Positions 36,163-44,993 of a stretch of 64,000 nt of DNA are shown one piece after another. The notes beneath the pieces are model-generated. The model was given only the letters and a program-made list of their open reading frames with translations. It made no database searches and was not told the origin of the DNA. Made by a program: the position numbers and the translations under genes. Within the stretch, counting starts at the first letter, position 1; each line of letters opens with the position of its first letter. This DNA comes from Rhizobium sp. FY34. GTDB lineage: Bacteria; Pseudomonadota; Alphaproteobacteria; Rhizobiales; Rhizobiaceae. The DNA lies in contig NZ_STFZ01000034.1 of assembly GCF_005222845.1 (NCBI RefSeq), positions 186,001 through 250,000 on the forward strand, in the 5' to 3' direction.

Positions 36163-38319
36163 TTACCCTCTCGGCGTTCTGGAGCGGTTGCCGCCGCCCT
36201 TGGGGCCGGAACCGGGACCACGACCGCCACCCGGCTTGCCGCCAAAGGATTTACCACCGGAAGGCTTGCCCCCGAACGATTTCTCGCCCGATGGCTTGCC
36301 GCCAAACGGTTTTCCGCCAGGAGGCTTGCCGAAGGGCTTGCCACCGGACGGCTTTGCACCAAAGCCGCTGCGCGCACCTTCGGGGCGACCACCCTCTGGC
36401 CGAGCCCGCTCGGGACGTCCGCCTTCGGAGCGTTCGCCTGAACGCTCGCCGGCAGGGCGACCGGAATAGGGCCGTGCACCACCGGGTTTTGCGCCAAAGC
36501 CGCGACCGCCTTCGGGACGACCACCCTCTGGACGGGCGCGCTCGGGGCGTCCGCCTTCAGAGCGACTGCCTTCAGCGCGCGCGCCTGCGGGACGGCTGAA
36601 CACGCGCTCTGCATTTTCACGCGGCGAACGGCCAGGGCCAGAACCGGCGCCATAGGGCTTGGAACGGCCACGATCGCCATCTTCACGCGGCTTGCGATCG
36701 CCACGCGGACGATCGGAGAAATTGCGGTCGCCACCTTCGCTGCGGGCCGGACGATCGCCACGCGGCGGGCGGTCTCCCCGGTCCGGACGGCCACCGGCTG
36801 CCCGTTCGGGACGGTCGCTGCGCGCCGGACGATCACCGCGATCACCACGATCCGGGCGGTCGCCACGAGCACCCTTGCCGAAACCTTCGCCATTGCGCGG
36901 GCTGCGCTCGGCGGGCTCGTCGGCGCGGATCCAGTCGCTATCGCCCTGCACACGGTTTACCTGCACGCGCAGGCTTGCATCATCCGTGCCCTTGGCAAAC
37001 AGACGCTCGGCCTCGGCGCGGGCGGAAGGATTGGCCTTGCCATCGGCGGTCGGGCGGGCGCCGGGCGCCATCCAGACATTGGCCGTGCGCGACGTGCCCA
37101 TTGGCGGACGCTTCTTCGGCTTGTCCTCATCGAACCCGCCGGCACCACCTCGGGGCGCAAACTTGCCCTTGTCTCCGAATTTCGGCTTATCGCCAAACTT
37201 CTTGTCACCAAATTTCGGCTTGTCGCCAAACCGTGGCTTCTCGCCGGATTTTGCCGCCGGACGCTCTCCGTCGCGACGATCCAGACGACGGCCTTCGCCA
37301 CGCTCCGGCGCAGTCTGCCGGCGCTCGGCACCCCAGCCGCCTTCGGCTCGCTCTTCGCGTCCGCCAGCCTTCGGCGCGGGCTTGTCCTCGTCATCCGAGG
37401 CGCCGCCATTGTTGTAGATCGGCGCATCGAAATTCGCCTTGGATTCCTCGATCAGGCGCGGACCGAGCTGATCGCGTAGCATGCGACCGCGCACTTCCAC
37501 CACATGGCCTTCCGGCAGGTCACCCAGCTGGAACGGACCATAGGAAATGCGGATCAGGCGGTTCACATCCAGCCCGAGCGCACCCAGAACATTCTTGATT
37601 TCGCGGTTCTTGCCTTCGCGCAGACCCATGCTAATCCACACATTGTGGCCCTGGGTGCGGTCAAGCGTCGCGTCGATTGCGCCATAGAGCACGCCATCAA
37701 CGGCAATGCCTTCCTTCAGCGTATCGAGCTTTTCCTGGCTGATATCGCCATAGGCGCGCACGCGGTAACGGCGCAGCCAGCCCGTGGTCGGCAATTCCAG
37801 CACACGCGACAGGCCACCATCATTGGTCAGCAGCAGCAGACCTTCGGTGTTGATGTCGAGACGGCCGATCGACATGACGCGCGGCAGTTCTTCCGGCAGG
37901 TTTTCGAAAACCGTTGCGCGGCCTTCCGGATCGGAATTGGTGGTCACCAGGCCGGCGGGCTTGTGGTACAGCCACAGGCGCGTGCGCTCGATGCCACGGA
38001 TCGGCAGGCCATCCACTTCGATGCGGTCTGCCAGCGTGACATTGACCACCGGAGTTTCCAGCTGCTTGCCATTCAGGCTGACGCGGCCTTCCATGATCAT
38101 CCGCTCGATATCGCGGCGCGACGCCACGCCCACGCGTGCGAGGATCTTGGAGATGCGCTCCGGCTTTCCGGCACCCGGAACGCTGGACGAAACGGTCTCG
38201 GTTGCGGCCTTGCGGAAGACTTTGGGCTTGCCATCGGCACCCACAGGTGCGGTTGTCTTTTTCCGTTCGCGATCGAAGGGCTTGCCTCCCTCGCGCTTCG
38301 GCTTGTCTTTGAAGCTCAT
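36163..38319 (-). CDS. RluB/RsuA-family pseudouridine synthase with very long disordered tail
   Basis: A 718-residue protein from the ATG at 38319 (MSFKDKPKREGG). An S4 RNA-binding domain is at about residues 53-98 and the synthase domain at about 105-285, with the catalytic Asp in GRLDINTEGLLLL. LREGKNREIKNVLGALG is another family segment. This part matches 23S rRNA uridine (RluB-like) enzymes. Residues about 300-718 are a low-complexity tail of Gly, Arg, Lys, Pro, Asp, Glu and Phe in short repeats. The tail makes the protein more than twice the usual length. rsmD follows 5 bases later. Confidence 0.9.
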   Translation of the reverse strand: MSFKDKPKREGGKPFDRERKKTTAPVGADGKPKVFRKAATETVSSSVPGAGKPERISKILARVGVASRRDIERMIMEGRVSLNGKQLETPVVNVTLADRIEVDGLPIRGIERTRLWLYHKPAGLVTTNSDPEGRATVFENLPEELPRVMSIGRLDINTEGLLLLTNDGGLSRVLELPTTGWLRRYRVRAYGDISQEKLDTLKEGIAVDGVLYGAIDATLDRTQGHNVWISMGLREGKNREIKNVLGALGLDVNRLIRISYGPFQLGDLPEGHVVEVRGRMLRDQLGPRLIEESKANFDAPIYNNGGASDDEDKPAPKAGGREERAEGGWGAERRQTAPERGEGRRLDRRDGERPAAKSGEKPRFGDKPKFGDKKFGDKPKFGDKGKFAPRGGAGGFDEDKPKKRPPMGTSRTANVWMAPGARPTADGKANPSARAEAERLFAKGTDDASLRVQVNRVQGDSDWIRADEPAERSPRNGEGFGKGARGDRPDRGDRGDRPARSDRPERAAGGRPDRGDRPPRGDRPARSEGGDRNFSDRPRGDRKPREDGDRGRSKPYGAGSGPGRSPRENAERVFSRPAGARAEGSRSEGGRPERARPEGGRPEGGRGFGAKPGGARPYSGRPAGERSGERSEGGRPERARPEGGRPEGARSGFGAKPSGGKPFGKPPGGKPFGGKPSGEKSFGGKPSGGKSFGGKPGGGRGPGSGPKGGGNRSRTPRG
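36166..37420 (-). repeat. Low-complexity coding repeats of the pseudouridine synthase tail
   Basis: The last 400 or so codons are built from tandem short units: GDKPKFGDK-type, then RGDRPDRGDRGDRPAR-type, then GGRPERARPEGGRPEGG-type, then GGKPFGGKPSG-type. The DNA is accordingly repetitive and prone to slippage. The composition is strongly basic and lacks hydrophobic core residues, so intrinsic disorder is expected. Phe residues spaced by Gly and Lys, and Arg-Gly pairs, resemble RNA-binding and phase-separating tails. Confidence 0.8.
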
Positions 38320-38477
38320 ATGTTGTTTGCCTGAAGCGGTGTCGGACGGGAATCGTCCAGGACATGTCTCGTGTTGACTGTATATTTGGCCTATCGCAGC
38401 GCGGATCTGGTCCGCAGCGATGCCGGTTGGACCGTTCCTACCAGTTCGTGTTCCCCTGGTTAAGAGGAAATCGCCGC

Positions 38478-38939
38478 ATGAGCGGGACAAATCGTTTCAT
38501 GGACGCCGCTTTTGCCGAGGCGAAACAGGCCGGAGCGCGCGATGAAGTGCCGATTGGCGCCGTTGTCGTGCTGGATGGCGAAATCATCGGACGGGCCGGC
38601 AACAGCACGCGGGCCGGCCATGACGTGACGGCACATGCCGAAATGGCCGCCATCCGCATGGCCTGCGAGGCGCTGGGACAGGAGCGACTGGCGGGCGCCG
38701 ATCTCTATGTGACGCTGGAGCCCTGCACCATGTGTGCGGCAGCAATTTCCTTTGCCCGCATCCGCCGGCTTTACTACGGCGCCAACGACCCGAAGGGCGG
38801 CGCGGTGGAAAGCGGCGTGCGCTTCTTCAGCCAGCCGACCTGCCACCATGCGCCGGATGTCTATTCCGGCATTGGCGAGCGCGAGGCGCGTGACCTGCTG
38901 CTTGAATTTTTCCAGGGCAAGCGGGGGGAAGAGCGATAG
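38478..38939 (+). CDS. tadA: tRNA-specific adenosine deaminase
   Basis: A 153-residue deaminase from the ATG at 38478 (MSGTNRFMDAAFAEA), with AAGAGGAAA about 9 bases upstream. It converts A34 to inosine in tRNA-Arg(ACG). The zinc motif is TAHAEMAAIRMACE (His and catalytic Glu, about residues 54-60) and LEPCTMCAAAISFARI (both Cys, about 83-88). Length is normal. It is divergent from the pseudouridine synthase gene, so three RNA-modification genes cluster here. A 67-bp palindrome lies 37 bases past the stop. Confidence 0.95.
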   Translation: MSGTNRFMDAAFAEAKQAGARDEVPIGAVVVLDGEIIGRAGNSTRAGHDVTAHAEMAAIRMACEALGQERLAGADLYVTLEPCTMCAAAISFARIRRLYYGANDPKGGAVESGVRFFSQPTCHHAPDVYSGIGEREARDLLLEFFQGKRGEER

Positions 38940-38976
38940 CGTTGCGTGGCGGGATCTCTTCGCCGTTCTTTTGGTC

Positions 38977-39043
38977 ACCCCCCTCTGCCCTGCCGGACAT
39001 CTCCCCCTCAAGGGGGGAGATGTCCGGCAGGGCAGAGGGGGGT
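38977..39043. repeat. Repeat copy A: collapsed 67-bp perfect palindrome
   Basis: Two perfect 31-base arms (38977-39007 and 39013-39043) around the loop TCAAG. The arms have the same sequence family as the ends of the longer composite repeats further on (starting ACCCCCCTCTGCCCTGCC). It lies between the convergent stops of tadA and the lipoprotein gene. There is no T-run, though so stable a hairpin could still block transcription. Confidence 0.9.
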
Positions 39044-39124
39044 ATTCCAGATTGTGAAGCAGTCAGCCTAAAGGTACAGCGAGGTGTAAAGCTCGCCTCT
39101 ACCGACAGAACGGCTTGAAACCCC

Positions 39125-39748
39125 TTACTGGAAGGGCTTCCACCAGGCCGATGTATTGCTGGCATCGGCGGCGGCCTTCTTGCGCTCGCGGGCCTTCTTC
39201 TCTTCCGGCTCACCGAGATCCGTCAATGTCGCGGTGTCAGCGATGCGATATTCGGCCGGCGGATCGGTCAGGGTACGGCGCTGGCCGGTAATGCCGGGAT
39301 TTTCGGCATTCTGGCGGGCCTGACGGAAGGCTTCCCATTTCTGTGGCTCGGTCAGGGTGCCAGCCGTGCCATTGCCGGCCAGAAGCGGCGAGCGGTAATT
39401 CGGATTGTCCTTGTTGGCATCGGCCTCATCGCGCAGACGTGCGCGGGTTTCTTCCGGCGATTCCACCCAGTTGGGATTGTTCTCGCGGTTGGCAAGCGAG
39501 GCCTGCGGTGCCGGCAGATCACTCTGCTTGGTGGCCACCACCAGGCCCGGACGCGGATTATATTTGGCGGTGGGCTTGTCAGCATCCGACGAGATCGAAG
39601 CGGCCTGACCAAGATCGTCGATCAGCTGTTCGCCGGCCGTTTTGCTGGTACCATAGGTCGGGCTTCCAACGCAGCCCGTCAACCCAATGACAGCCACGGC
39701 AGCGGACAGAATGCCTGCGCGCGCGAAAATTCCCTGCGTCGTTTTCAT
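39125..39748 (-). CDS. Conserved lipoprotein of unknown function
   Basis: A 207-residue protein with a lipoprotein signal: basic start MKTTQGIFARAG, hydrophobic core, and lipobox LTGC with the acylated Cys at about residue 26. The mature part is hydrophilic and rich in Asn, Ala, Glu and Pro, with no recognisable domain; the C-terminus is charged (EEKKARERKKAAADA). It is probably mostly disordered. The gene stands between a palindromic repeat and ileS (131 bases from the ileS stop). I do not recognise a named orthologue. Confidence 0.8.
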   Translation of the reverse strand: MKTTQGIFARAGILSAAVAVIGLTGCVGSPTYGTSKTAGEQLIDDLGQAASISSDADKPTAKYNPRPGLVVATKQSDLPAPQASLANRENNPNWVESPEETRARLRDEADANKDNPNYRSPLLAGNGTAGTLTEPQKWEAFRQARQNAENPGITGQRRTLTDPPAEYRIADTATLTDLGEPEEKKARERKKAAADASNTSAWWKPFQ

Positions 39749-39879
39749 TCAAACCCTTCCAGCCGCGCCCATCCCGACGCCTGCGAGATCCATCATCTCC
39801 CGTTGACCGAAAATTCCGGCCAATTTCAGGCAGACTTACCGGATGACGCGCAAAAGCGCAATCATCCGGCAAGATAGCT

Positions 39880-42837
39880 TTAGTTTAAGGCAGCCAGTTC
39901 GCGCAGGGCAGCCGCATCACGGGCCGAGACATCCGGATAGTCCGGATCGGACCCGACATCCGTGGTGACCTTCCACGAGCGGGCGCATTTCGTGCCCTCT
40001 GCCAGCTTCGGCTCGACGGAAACCTTCGTGCCATCCTCCAGCCGGAAAGCGTCCGACGGCCCCTCGCCTGCCACAACGGAAATATCCGAGGTGATGCAGA
40101 TTTCGGCAAAATCGAGACCGGCAAGCGCCGCCAGCAGATCCGGATCGGCCACATGCACGACCGGTGCTGCTTCCAGCGAGGAACCGATGCGCTTTTCCTT
40201 GCGCTCGATTTCGAGCGCGCCGGTGACGGCACGGCGCACGGTGCGCACATGCTTCCACTTATCGGCCACGGCTTCATTCGACCAGTTGGCCGGGATTTCC
40301 GGGAACTGTTCCAGATGCACGGATGTGGCGGACGGGTCACGGCTCAGCCAGGCCTCTTCCGTGGTGAACGGCATCATCGGCGCAAACCACAGGACAAGGC
40401 AATTAAACAGCTTGCGGATGACGAAGAGGGCTGAACGGCGCTTCAGGCTCGACGGGGCCTCGCAATAGAGCGTGTCCTTGCGGATGTCGAAATAGAAGGC
40501 CGACAGTTCCACATTGGCGAAATCCGACAGAGCGCGGACGATGCGCTTGAAGTCGAACTCGTCATAGCCCTTGCGGACCAGCTGATCGAGCTCCGCCAGG
40601 CGATGCAGCATCAGCTTTTCGAGTTCCGGCAGATCGTCATAGGCGATTTCGTCGCCATGGTCATGGGCGAGCGTGCCGAGCATCCAACGAACAGTGTTGC
40701 GGATCTTGCGATAGCTATCGATATTGGTCTGGATGATCGTCTTACCGAGACGCTGATCCTCCCAATAATCGGTATTCATCACCCAGAGACGCAGGATATC
40801 GGCGCCCGACTGGCTCATCACCTCTTGCGGGGTGACGGTATTGCCAAGCGATTTCGACATTTTACGGCCGTCTTCCGCCATCGTGAAACCATGGGTAACG
40901 ACCGCATTATAGGGCGCGCGGCCGCGCGTGGCGCAGCTTTCCAGAAGCGAGGAATGGAACCAGCCGCGGTGCTGGTCGGAACCTTCCAGATAGACATCCG
41001 CCGGCCATTTCAGATCGGGGCGGTCTTCCAGCGTAAACGTGTGGGTGGAGCCTGAATCGAACCAGACATCGAGAATATCGGTGACCATCTGCCACTTTTC
41101 GCCGTCATGCTCGGAGCCGAGGAAGCGCTGCTTGGCGCCCTCGGCGAACCAGGCATCGGCCCCTTCAACTTCGAAGGCGGCCAGAATGCGGGTATTCACC
41201 GCCTCATCCTGCAGGACATTGCCATCCACGTCGGCGAAGACGCAGATCGGCACGCCCCAGGCGCGCTGACGGGACAGAACCCAATCCGGGCGCTGCTCGA
41301 TCATGGCGCGCAACCGGTTCTGGCCGCCAGCCGGCACGAAACGCGTCTGATCGATGGCGGACAATGCGCGACTGCGCAGCGTCGTGCCGTCGGAGAGCGT
41401 CTTGTCCATATAGACAAACCACTGCGGCGTATTGCGGAAGATGATCGGCTTCTTGGAGCGCCAGGAATGCGGGTACTCGTGCTTGATGCGACCACGGGCA
41501 AACAGGTTCTTGGCCGCGATCAGGGCGTCCATGACGCGCTTGTTGGCATCACCCTTCTTGCCGTTGTCATCGATGACGCGGGCAGCACCACCTTCAGCCG
41601 AAGGGCCGAAACCGGGGGCGTCTTCCGTGTAGAAGCCGGCATCATCGACCGGGAACGGGATTTTCGTATCGATGCCACGCGCTTCAAGCTGGCGGACATT
41701 GGCCATCCAAGCTTCAAAGTCTTCGCGACCATGGCTTGGCGCCGTGTGGACGAAACCGGTACCGGCGTCATCGGTGACGTGGTCGCCATCGAGCAGGGGG
41801 ACGTCGAAAGTGTAGCCGAGGTCTGCGAGCGGGTGGGCGCAGGTGACCGCAGCGAAATCTTTGCCATCTACGTCCCAAAGATGTCGAAGTTTAATTTTGG
41901 CCTTTGAAGCGCATTCCTCTGCCAAACGCTTGGCAAAAACAAGCTTCTCACCTTCTCGTGGACCGAAGTCGTTTACGACCTCCACAACCTCGTAGACAGC
42001 GTACTCCAGCTTAGACGAATAAGAGATGGCACGGTTACCGGGGATCGTCCAAGGCGTGGTTGTCCAAATAACAATAGAAGCTCCCATCAACATCCCGGCG
42101 TGAGGATAGGTTTTTGTGGAATCATCGTAACTTGTGTAAGATTCGACTTCCATTCCGGAATGAACCGGAAACTTCACCCAGATCGTGTCGCTTTCGACCT
42201 CGGCATATTCCACTTCCGCCTCAGCCAAAGCCGTGCGCTCGACGACCGACCACATGATCGGCTTGGAGCCGCGATAGAGCTGGCCGGACATGGCGATCTT
42301 CAACAATTCGCCGGCGATGCGGGCTTCCGAATGGAAGGCCATGGTCGTGTAGGGATTGTCGAAATCGCCCTCGATGCCGAGACGGCGGAACTCGTCGGAC
42401 TGGATGTTGATCCAGCCTTGGGCAAACTCACGGCATTCCTGGCGGAATTCGTTGACCGGGACCTCGTTCTTGTCCTTGCCCTTTTCGCGGTATTTTTCCT
42501 CGATCTTCCATTCGATCGGCAGGCCGTGGCAATCCCAGCCGGGCACGTAATTGGCATCAAACCCGCGCATCTGGAACGAGCGGGTGATGACGTCCTTCAG
42601 CACCTTGTTCAGCGCATGGCCGATATGGATATTGCCGTTGGCATAGGGAGGGCCATCATGCAGCACGAATTTTTCGCGGCCGGCGGCAGAGGCGCGCAGC
42701 TTTTTGTAGAGGTCCATCGACTTCCACTTGGCCGCCATTTCCGGCTCCTTCTGGGGAAGGCCGGCGCGCATCGGGAATTCGGTTTCGGGCAGATAGAGGG
42801 TCTTGGAATAATCAAGCTTTTCAGGTGTATCGGTCAT
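39880..42837 (-). CDS. ileS: Isoleucine-tRNA ligase
   Basis: A 985-residue class I synthetase that charges tRNA-Ile and edits Val-tRNA-Ile. The HIGH motif is in [12 protein letters not shown] (about residue 70) and KMSKS in [10 protein letters not shown] (about 662). The editing (CP1) domain spans about 200-420, with [14 protein letters not shown]. The anticodon-binding region follows. Length is normal. Codons of about residues 219-320 are strikingly different from the rest (see the separate entry). Upstream, a palindromic repeat separates it from the antitoxin-like gene. Confidence 0.96.
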   Translation of the reverse strand: MTDTPEKLDYSKTLYLPETEFPMRAGLPQKEPEMAAKWKSMDLYKKLRASAAGREKFVLHDGPPYANGNIHIGHALNKVLKDVITRSFQMRGFDANYVPGWDCHGLPIEWKIEEKYREKGKDKNEVPVNEFRQECREFAQGWINIQSDEFRRLGIEGDFDNPYTTMAFHSEARIAGELLKIAMSGQLYRGSKPIMWSVVERTALAEAEVEYAEVESDTIWVKFPVHSGMEVESYTSYDDSTKTYPHAGMLMGASIVIWTTTPWTIPGNRAISYSSKLEYAVYEVVEVVNDFGPREGEKLVFAKRLAEECASKAKIKLRHLWDVDGKDFAAVTCAHPLADLGYTFDVPLLDGDHVTDDAGTGFVHTAPSHGREDFEAWMANVRQLEARGIDTKIPFPVDDAGFYTEDAPGFGPSAEGGAARVIDDNGKKGDANKRVMDALIAAKNLFARGRIKHEYPHSWRSKKPIIFRNTPQWFVYMDKTLSDGTTLRSRALSAIDQTRFVPAGGQNRLRAMIEQRPDWVLSRQRAWGVPICVFADVDGNVLQDEAVNTRILAAFEVEGADAWFAEGAKQRFLGSEHDGEKWQMVTDILDVWFDSGSTHTFTLEDRPDLKWPADVYLEGSDQHRGWFHSSLLESCATRGRAPYNAVVTHGFTMAEDGRKMSKSLGNTVTPQEVMSQSGADILRLWVMNTDYWEDQRLGKTIIQTNIDSYRKIRNTVRWMLGTLAHDHGDEIAYDDLPELEKLMLHRLAELDQLVRKGYDEFDFKRIVRALSDFANVELSAFYFDIRKDTLYCEAPSSLKRRSALFVIRKLFNCLVLWFAPMMPFTTEEAWLSRDPSATSVHLEQFPEIPANWSNEAVADKWKHVRTVRRAVTGALEIERKEKRIGSSLEAAPVVHVADPDLLAALAGLDFAEICITSDISVVAGEGPSDAFRLEDGTKVSVEPKLAEGTKCARSWKVTTDVGSDPDYPDVSARDAAALRELAALN
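41875..42180 (-). other. Low-GC, atypical-codon patch inside ileS
   Basis: By hand count, 41881-42180 is about 48 percent GC (144 of 300), while the lines on either side are near 60 percent or more. Codons such as ACA, AGT, TCT, AAA and GGA cluster here. The reading frame is intact. The patch covers about residues 219-320, the start of the editing domain. Confidence 0.75.
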
Positions 42838-43121
42838 GGATCAACCATCGGAAAAGGCAACCGGATGAGGTCGCGCACAGTGTGGGAATGAAGAGCGGCA
42901 AGCGCGGCCGGGGTGTTTGCCCCAGCGCCAAAAACCCGGACCTTCCCGCGGCTTTTCAAGCTGCCGGGAGGGCCGGGCCGATAATTCGAATGATCCGGGC
43001 CGCCGAAAGATATCTCATGGTGCCGCGTTCTTTAGGGGGTTTTTGGCGCAAAAGGAAGAGGCTTGCGCGCAGATGAAAGCCATGACGTGGAGAGGACCGC
43101 GAGAACGATGTCTCCGGCATT
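42838..43121. other. Upstream region of ileS without a gene
   Basis: I see no convincing coding sequence. It should contain the ileS promoter on the minus strand. Several short G/C-rich inverted segments occur (for example GGGCCGGGCCG), but none with a T-run. Confidence 0.4.
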
Positions 43122-43324
43122 ACCCCCCTCTGTCCTGCCGGACATCTCCCCCTCAAGGAGGGAGATCGGATGGGCGCACCCGCTCGCTTTAACTTTGCCG
43201 CTGCTTGTATCCGCCAGCCACCGCTTGGAATAGGTCTTGCTCAAGGCATGATATGGGGCCGAGCGTCAGCTGCGGGTCGATCTCCCCACATGAGGGGGAG
43301 ATGTCCGGCAGGACAGAGGGGGGT
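43122..43324. repeat. Repeat copy B: composite inverted element
   Basis: Left arm 43122-43167 and right arm 43279-43324 are inverted copies of about 46 bases with a few mismatches. Each arm also contains its own small hairpin (ATCTCCCCC...GAGAT). The 111-base core is unrelated to cores of the other copies by eye. Located between the stop of the BrnA-like gene and ileS. Confidence 0.88.
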
Positions 43325-43372
43325 GCACCACACACGCATAGGCCAACGTCCTTGGCCTTGCCCCCTGGCCGC

Positions 43373-43609
43373 TCACCCCAGGTCTGCCTGAACGACGGCG
43401 CGCAGGGCATCGTTGATGCGCTCCTGCCAGCCCGGCCCGTCCTTCTGGAAATGTTCGAGCACAGCGCTATCCAGCTTGATCGTCACCAGTTCCTTGACAT
43501 CCGGGGCAGAGCGCCGTTCCACGGCAGGTGCGGCCGGCTTTTTCATCGGCTTGAACAGCGCCTCGGCGGCATCCTTGGGGTTCACGGGGCGGCGCGGCGT
43601 GATGGCCAT
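43373..43609 (-). CDS. BrnA-like antitoxin, without a BrnT neighbour
   Basis: A 78-residue protein. Its second half (ELVTIKLDSAVLEHFQKDGP ... GWQERINDALRAVV) matches the ribbon-helix-helix BrnA antitoxin family, which binds DNA and neutralises the RNase toxin BrnT. The N-terminal 35 residues are Pro/Lys-rich. BrnT normally lies directly upstream in the same operon; here the 155 bases upstream hold no such gene. So it is an orphan, either a free regulator or a remnant. Repeat copy B lies just downstream. Confidence 0.75.
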   Translation of the reverse strand: MAITPRRPVNPKDAAEALFKPMKKPAAPAVERRSAPDVKELVTIKLDSAVLEHFQKDGPGWQERINDALRAVVQADLG

Positions 43610-43764
43610 CGGTGATCATTCCTGCTCTGTGGGGTGATTTGGTCTGTCTGCAATAGGCGCCAATGCGGCTTGAGCGTCAAGCCGGTTGAGGCGTGCATCG
43701 GAAGGCGCTTTCGAATTCACCGGTTCCGTTCCATCCTGATGTGGAGAGATGATTGGAGCGGCAA

Positions 43765-43989
43765 ATGACCAAGCGCGCCTATTCCGTGAAGGCTCATTGG
43801 GATGACGAGGCTCATGTCTTCTATAGCGAAAGCGACATTGACGGACTGCATATTGAAGCCTCGACCATCGAAGAATTCGAAGAGGTCATGCTTGATGCAG
43901 CGATCGAACTGATCGTCGCCAATCACATATCGACGGACGATCTCGCAAACGCGATCCTCAAGGATGCAGGATCCGACACGCGGGTGTGA
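43765..43989 (+). CDS. DUF1902/HicB-like small protein
   Basis: A 74-residue protein from the ATG at 43765, 9 bases after GGAG. The pattern YSVKAHWDDEAHVFYSESDIDGLHIEA fits DUF1902, a HicB-type fold in which the antitoxin half-domain resembles an inactive RNase H. No HicA-type toxin is beside it, and no DNA-binding domain is present. It is divergent from the BrnA-like gene and convergent with ribF (9 bases between stops). Function unknown. Confidence 0.7.
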   Translation: MTKRAYSVKAHWDDEAHVFYSESDIDGLHIEASTIEEFEEVMLDAAIELIVANHISTDDLANAILKDAGSDTRV

Positions 43990-43998
43990 CGAGCAGAA

Positions 43999-44979
43999 TC
44001 AGAACGACATCCGGGCATCCACGTCGCTGAGCGGCTGGACGCCGGAGAGCAGCGCGCGGGCCTCCTCCTCATCGCGCTTCATCTGCACCACCAGCGGATC
44101 GAGCCCGTCGAATTTCAGCTCCGGCCGCAGATAGCCGAAAAAGGAAACCGACGAGACTTCGCCATAAAGGCTGCCGGAGAAATCGAAAAGAAAGGTCTCC
44201 AGAAGCGGCGCGCCGTTTTCCGTCACCGTCGGGCGCCGGCCATAGCTTGCAACGCCATCATGAAGCGAGCCATCGGGCCGGCGGAAACGCACGGCATAAA
44301 TGCCGGCCTTCAGCTCCGTTTCCGGCACAAGGCGCATATTGGCGGTCGGATAGCCAAGCGTGCGGCCCAGTTTTTCGCCGCCGATCACCTCTGCCTCCAC
44401 CGTATAGCGATAGCCGAGCAGGCCGGCGGCCTCGGTGACATTGCCATCCGCCAGAAGCGTGCGAATGCGGCTGGACGAGATGACTTCGGCATTTTCATCG
44501 CGGAAGGCATCGATCAGCGACACATCAAACCCGTGGCGACGGCCAGCCTCCATTAGGAAGGCCGGACCGCCTTCCCGGCCACGGCCGAAGTGGAAATCAA
44601 AGCCGGTAACGACGGCGCTTGCCTTCAGCCAATCGGCCAGAACCGATTGCACGAAATCTTCCGCCGAGCGCTGCGAGAACTGCGTATCGAACGGATATTC
44701 GATAACGGAATGGAAGCCGAGCGCCTCAAACAGCCGCGCCTTGACCGGCGCCGGTGTGAGGCGAAAGACCGGTTGGTCAGGCCGGAAGACCGTGCGCGGA
44801 TGCGGCTCGAAGGTTAAAACCAGCGCCGGCACGCCGCGCTCGGAAGCCAGCGCCAGCGCGCGTTCCAGAACGCTGCGATGACCGCGATGCACGCCGTCGA
44901 AATTGCCGATGGCCACCACGCCGCCCTGCAATGCGGCCGGCAGTGGTTCCCTTTTTTCGTTGCGGTGGAATACGGTCAT
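43999..44979 (-). CDS. ribF: Bifunctional riboflavin kinase / FAD synthetase
   Basis: A 326-residue two-domain enzyme that makes FMN then FAD. The N-terminal adenylyltransferase domain (about 18-185) has GNFDGVHRGHRSVLERA and SSSRIRTLL. The C-terminal kinase domain (about 195-315) has GYPTANMRL and FDFSGSLYGE. Length is normal. It starts 14 bases after the HAD gene stop, so the two are co-transcribed. No FMN riboswitch is expected or seen. Confidence 0.95.
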   Translation of the reverse strand: MTVFHRNEKREPLPAALQGGVVAIGNFDGVHRGHRSVLERALALASERGVPALVLTFEPHPRTVFRPDQPVFRLTPAPVKARLFEALGFHSVIEYPFDTQFSQRSAEDFVQSVLADWLKASAVVTGFDFHFGRGREGGPAFLMEAGRRHGFDVSLIDAFRDENAEVISSSRIRTLLADGNVTEAAGLLGYRYTVEAEVIGGEKLGRTLGYPTANMRLVPETELKAGIYAVRFRRPDGSLHDGVASYGRRPTVTENGAPLLETFLFDFSGSLYGEVSSVSFFGYLRPELKFDGLDPLVVQMKRDEEEARALLSGVQPLSDVDARMSF

Positions 44980-44993
44980 GGCAGATCAGTCCG

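Noticed and set aside
38977..39043. The 67-bp palindrome as a rho-independent terminator
   Set aside because: The hairpin is strong but no T-run follows on either strand, and the same sequence is found inside operons.
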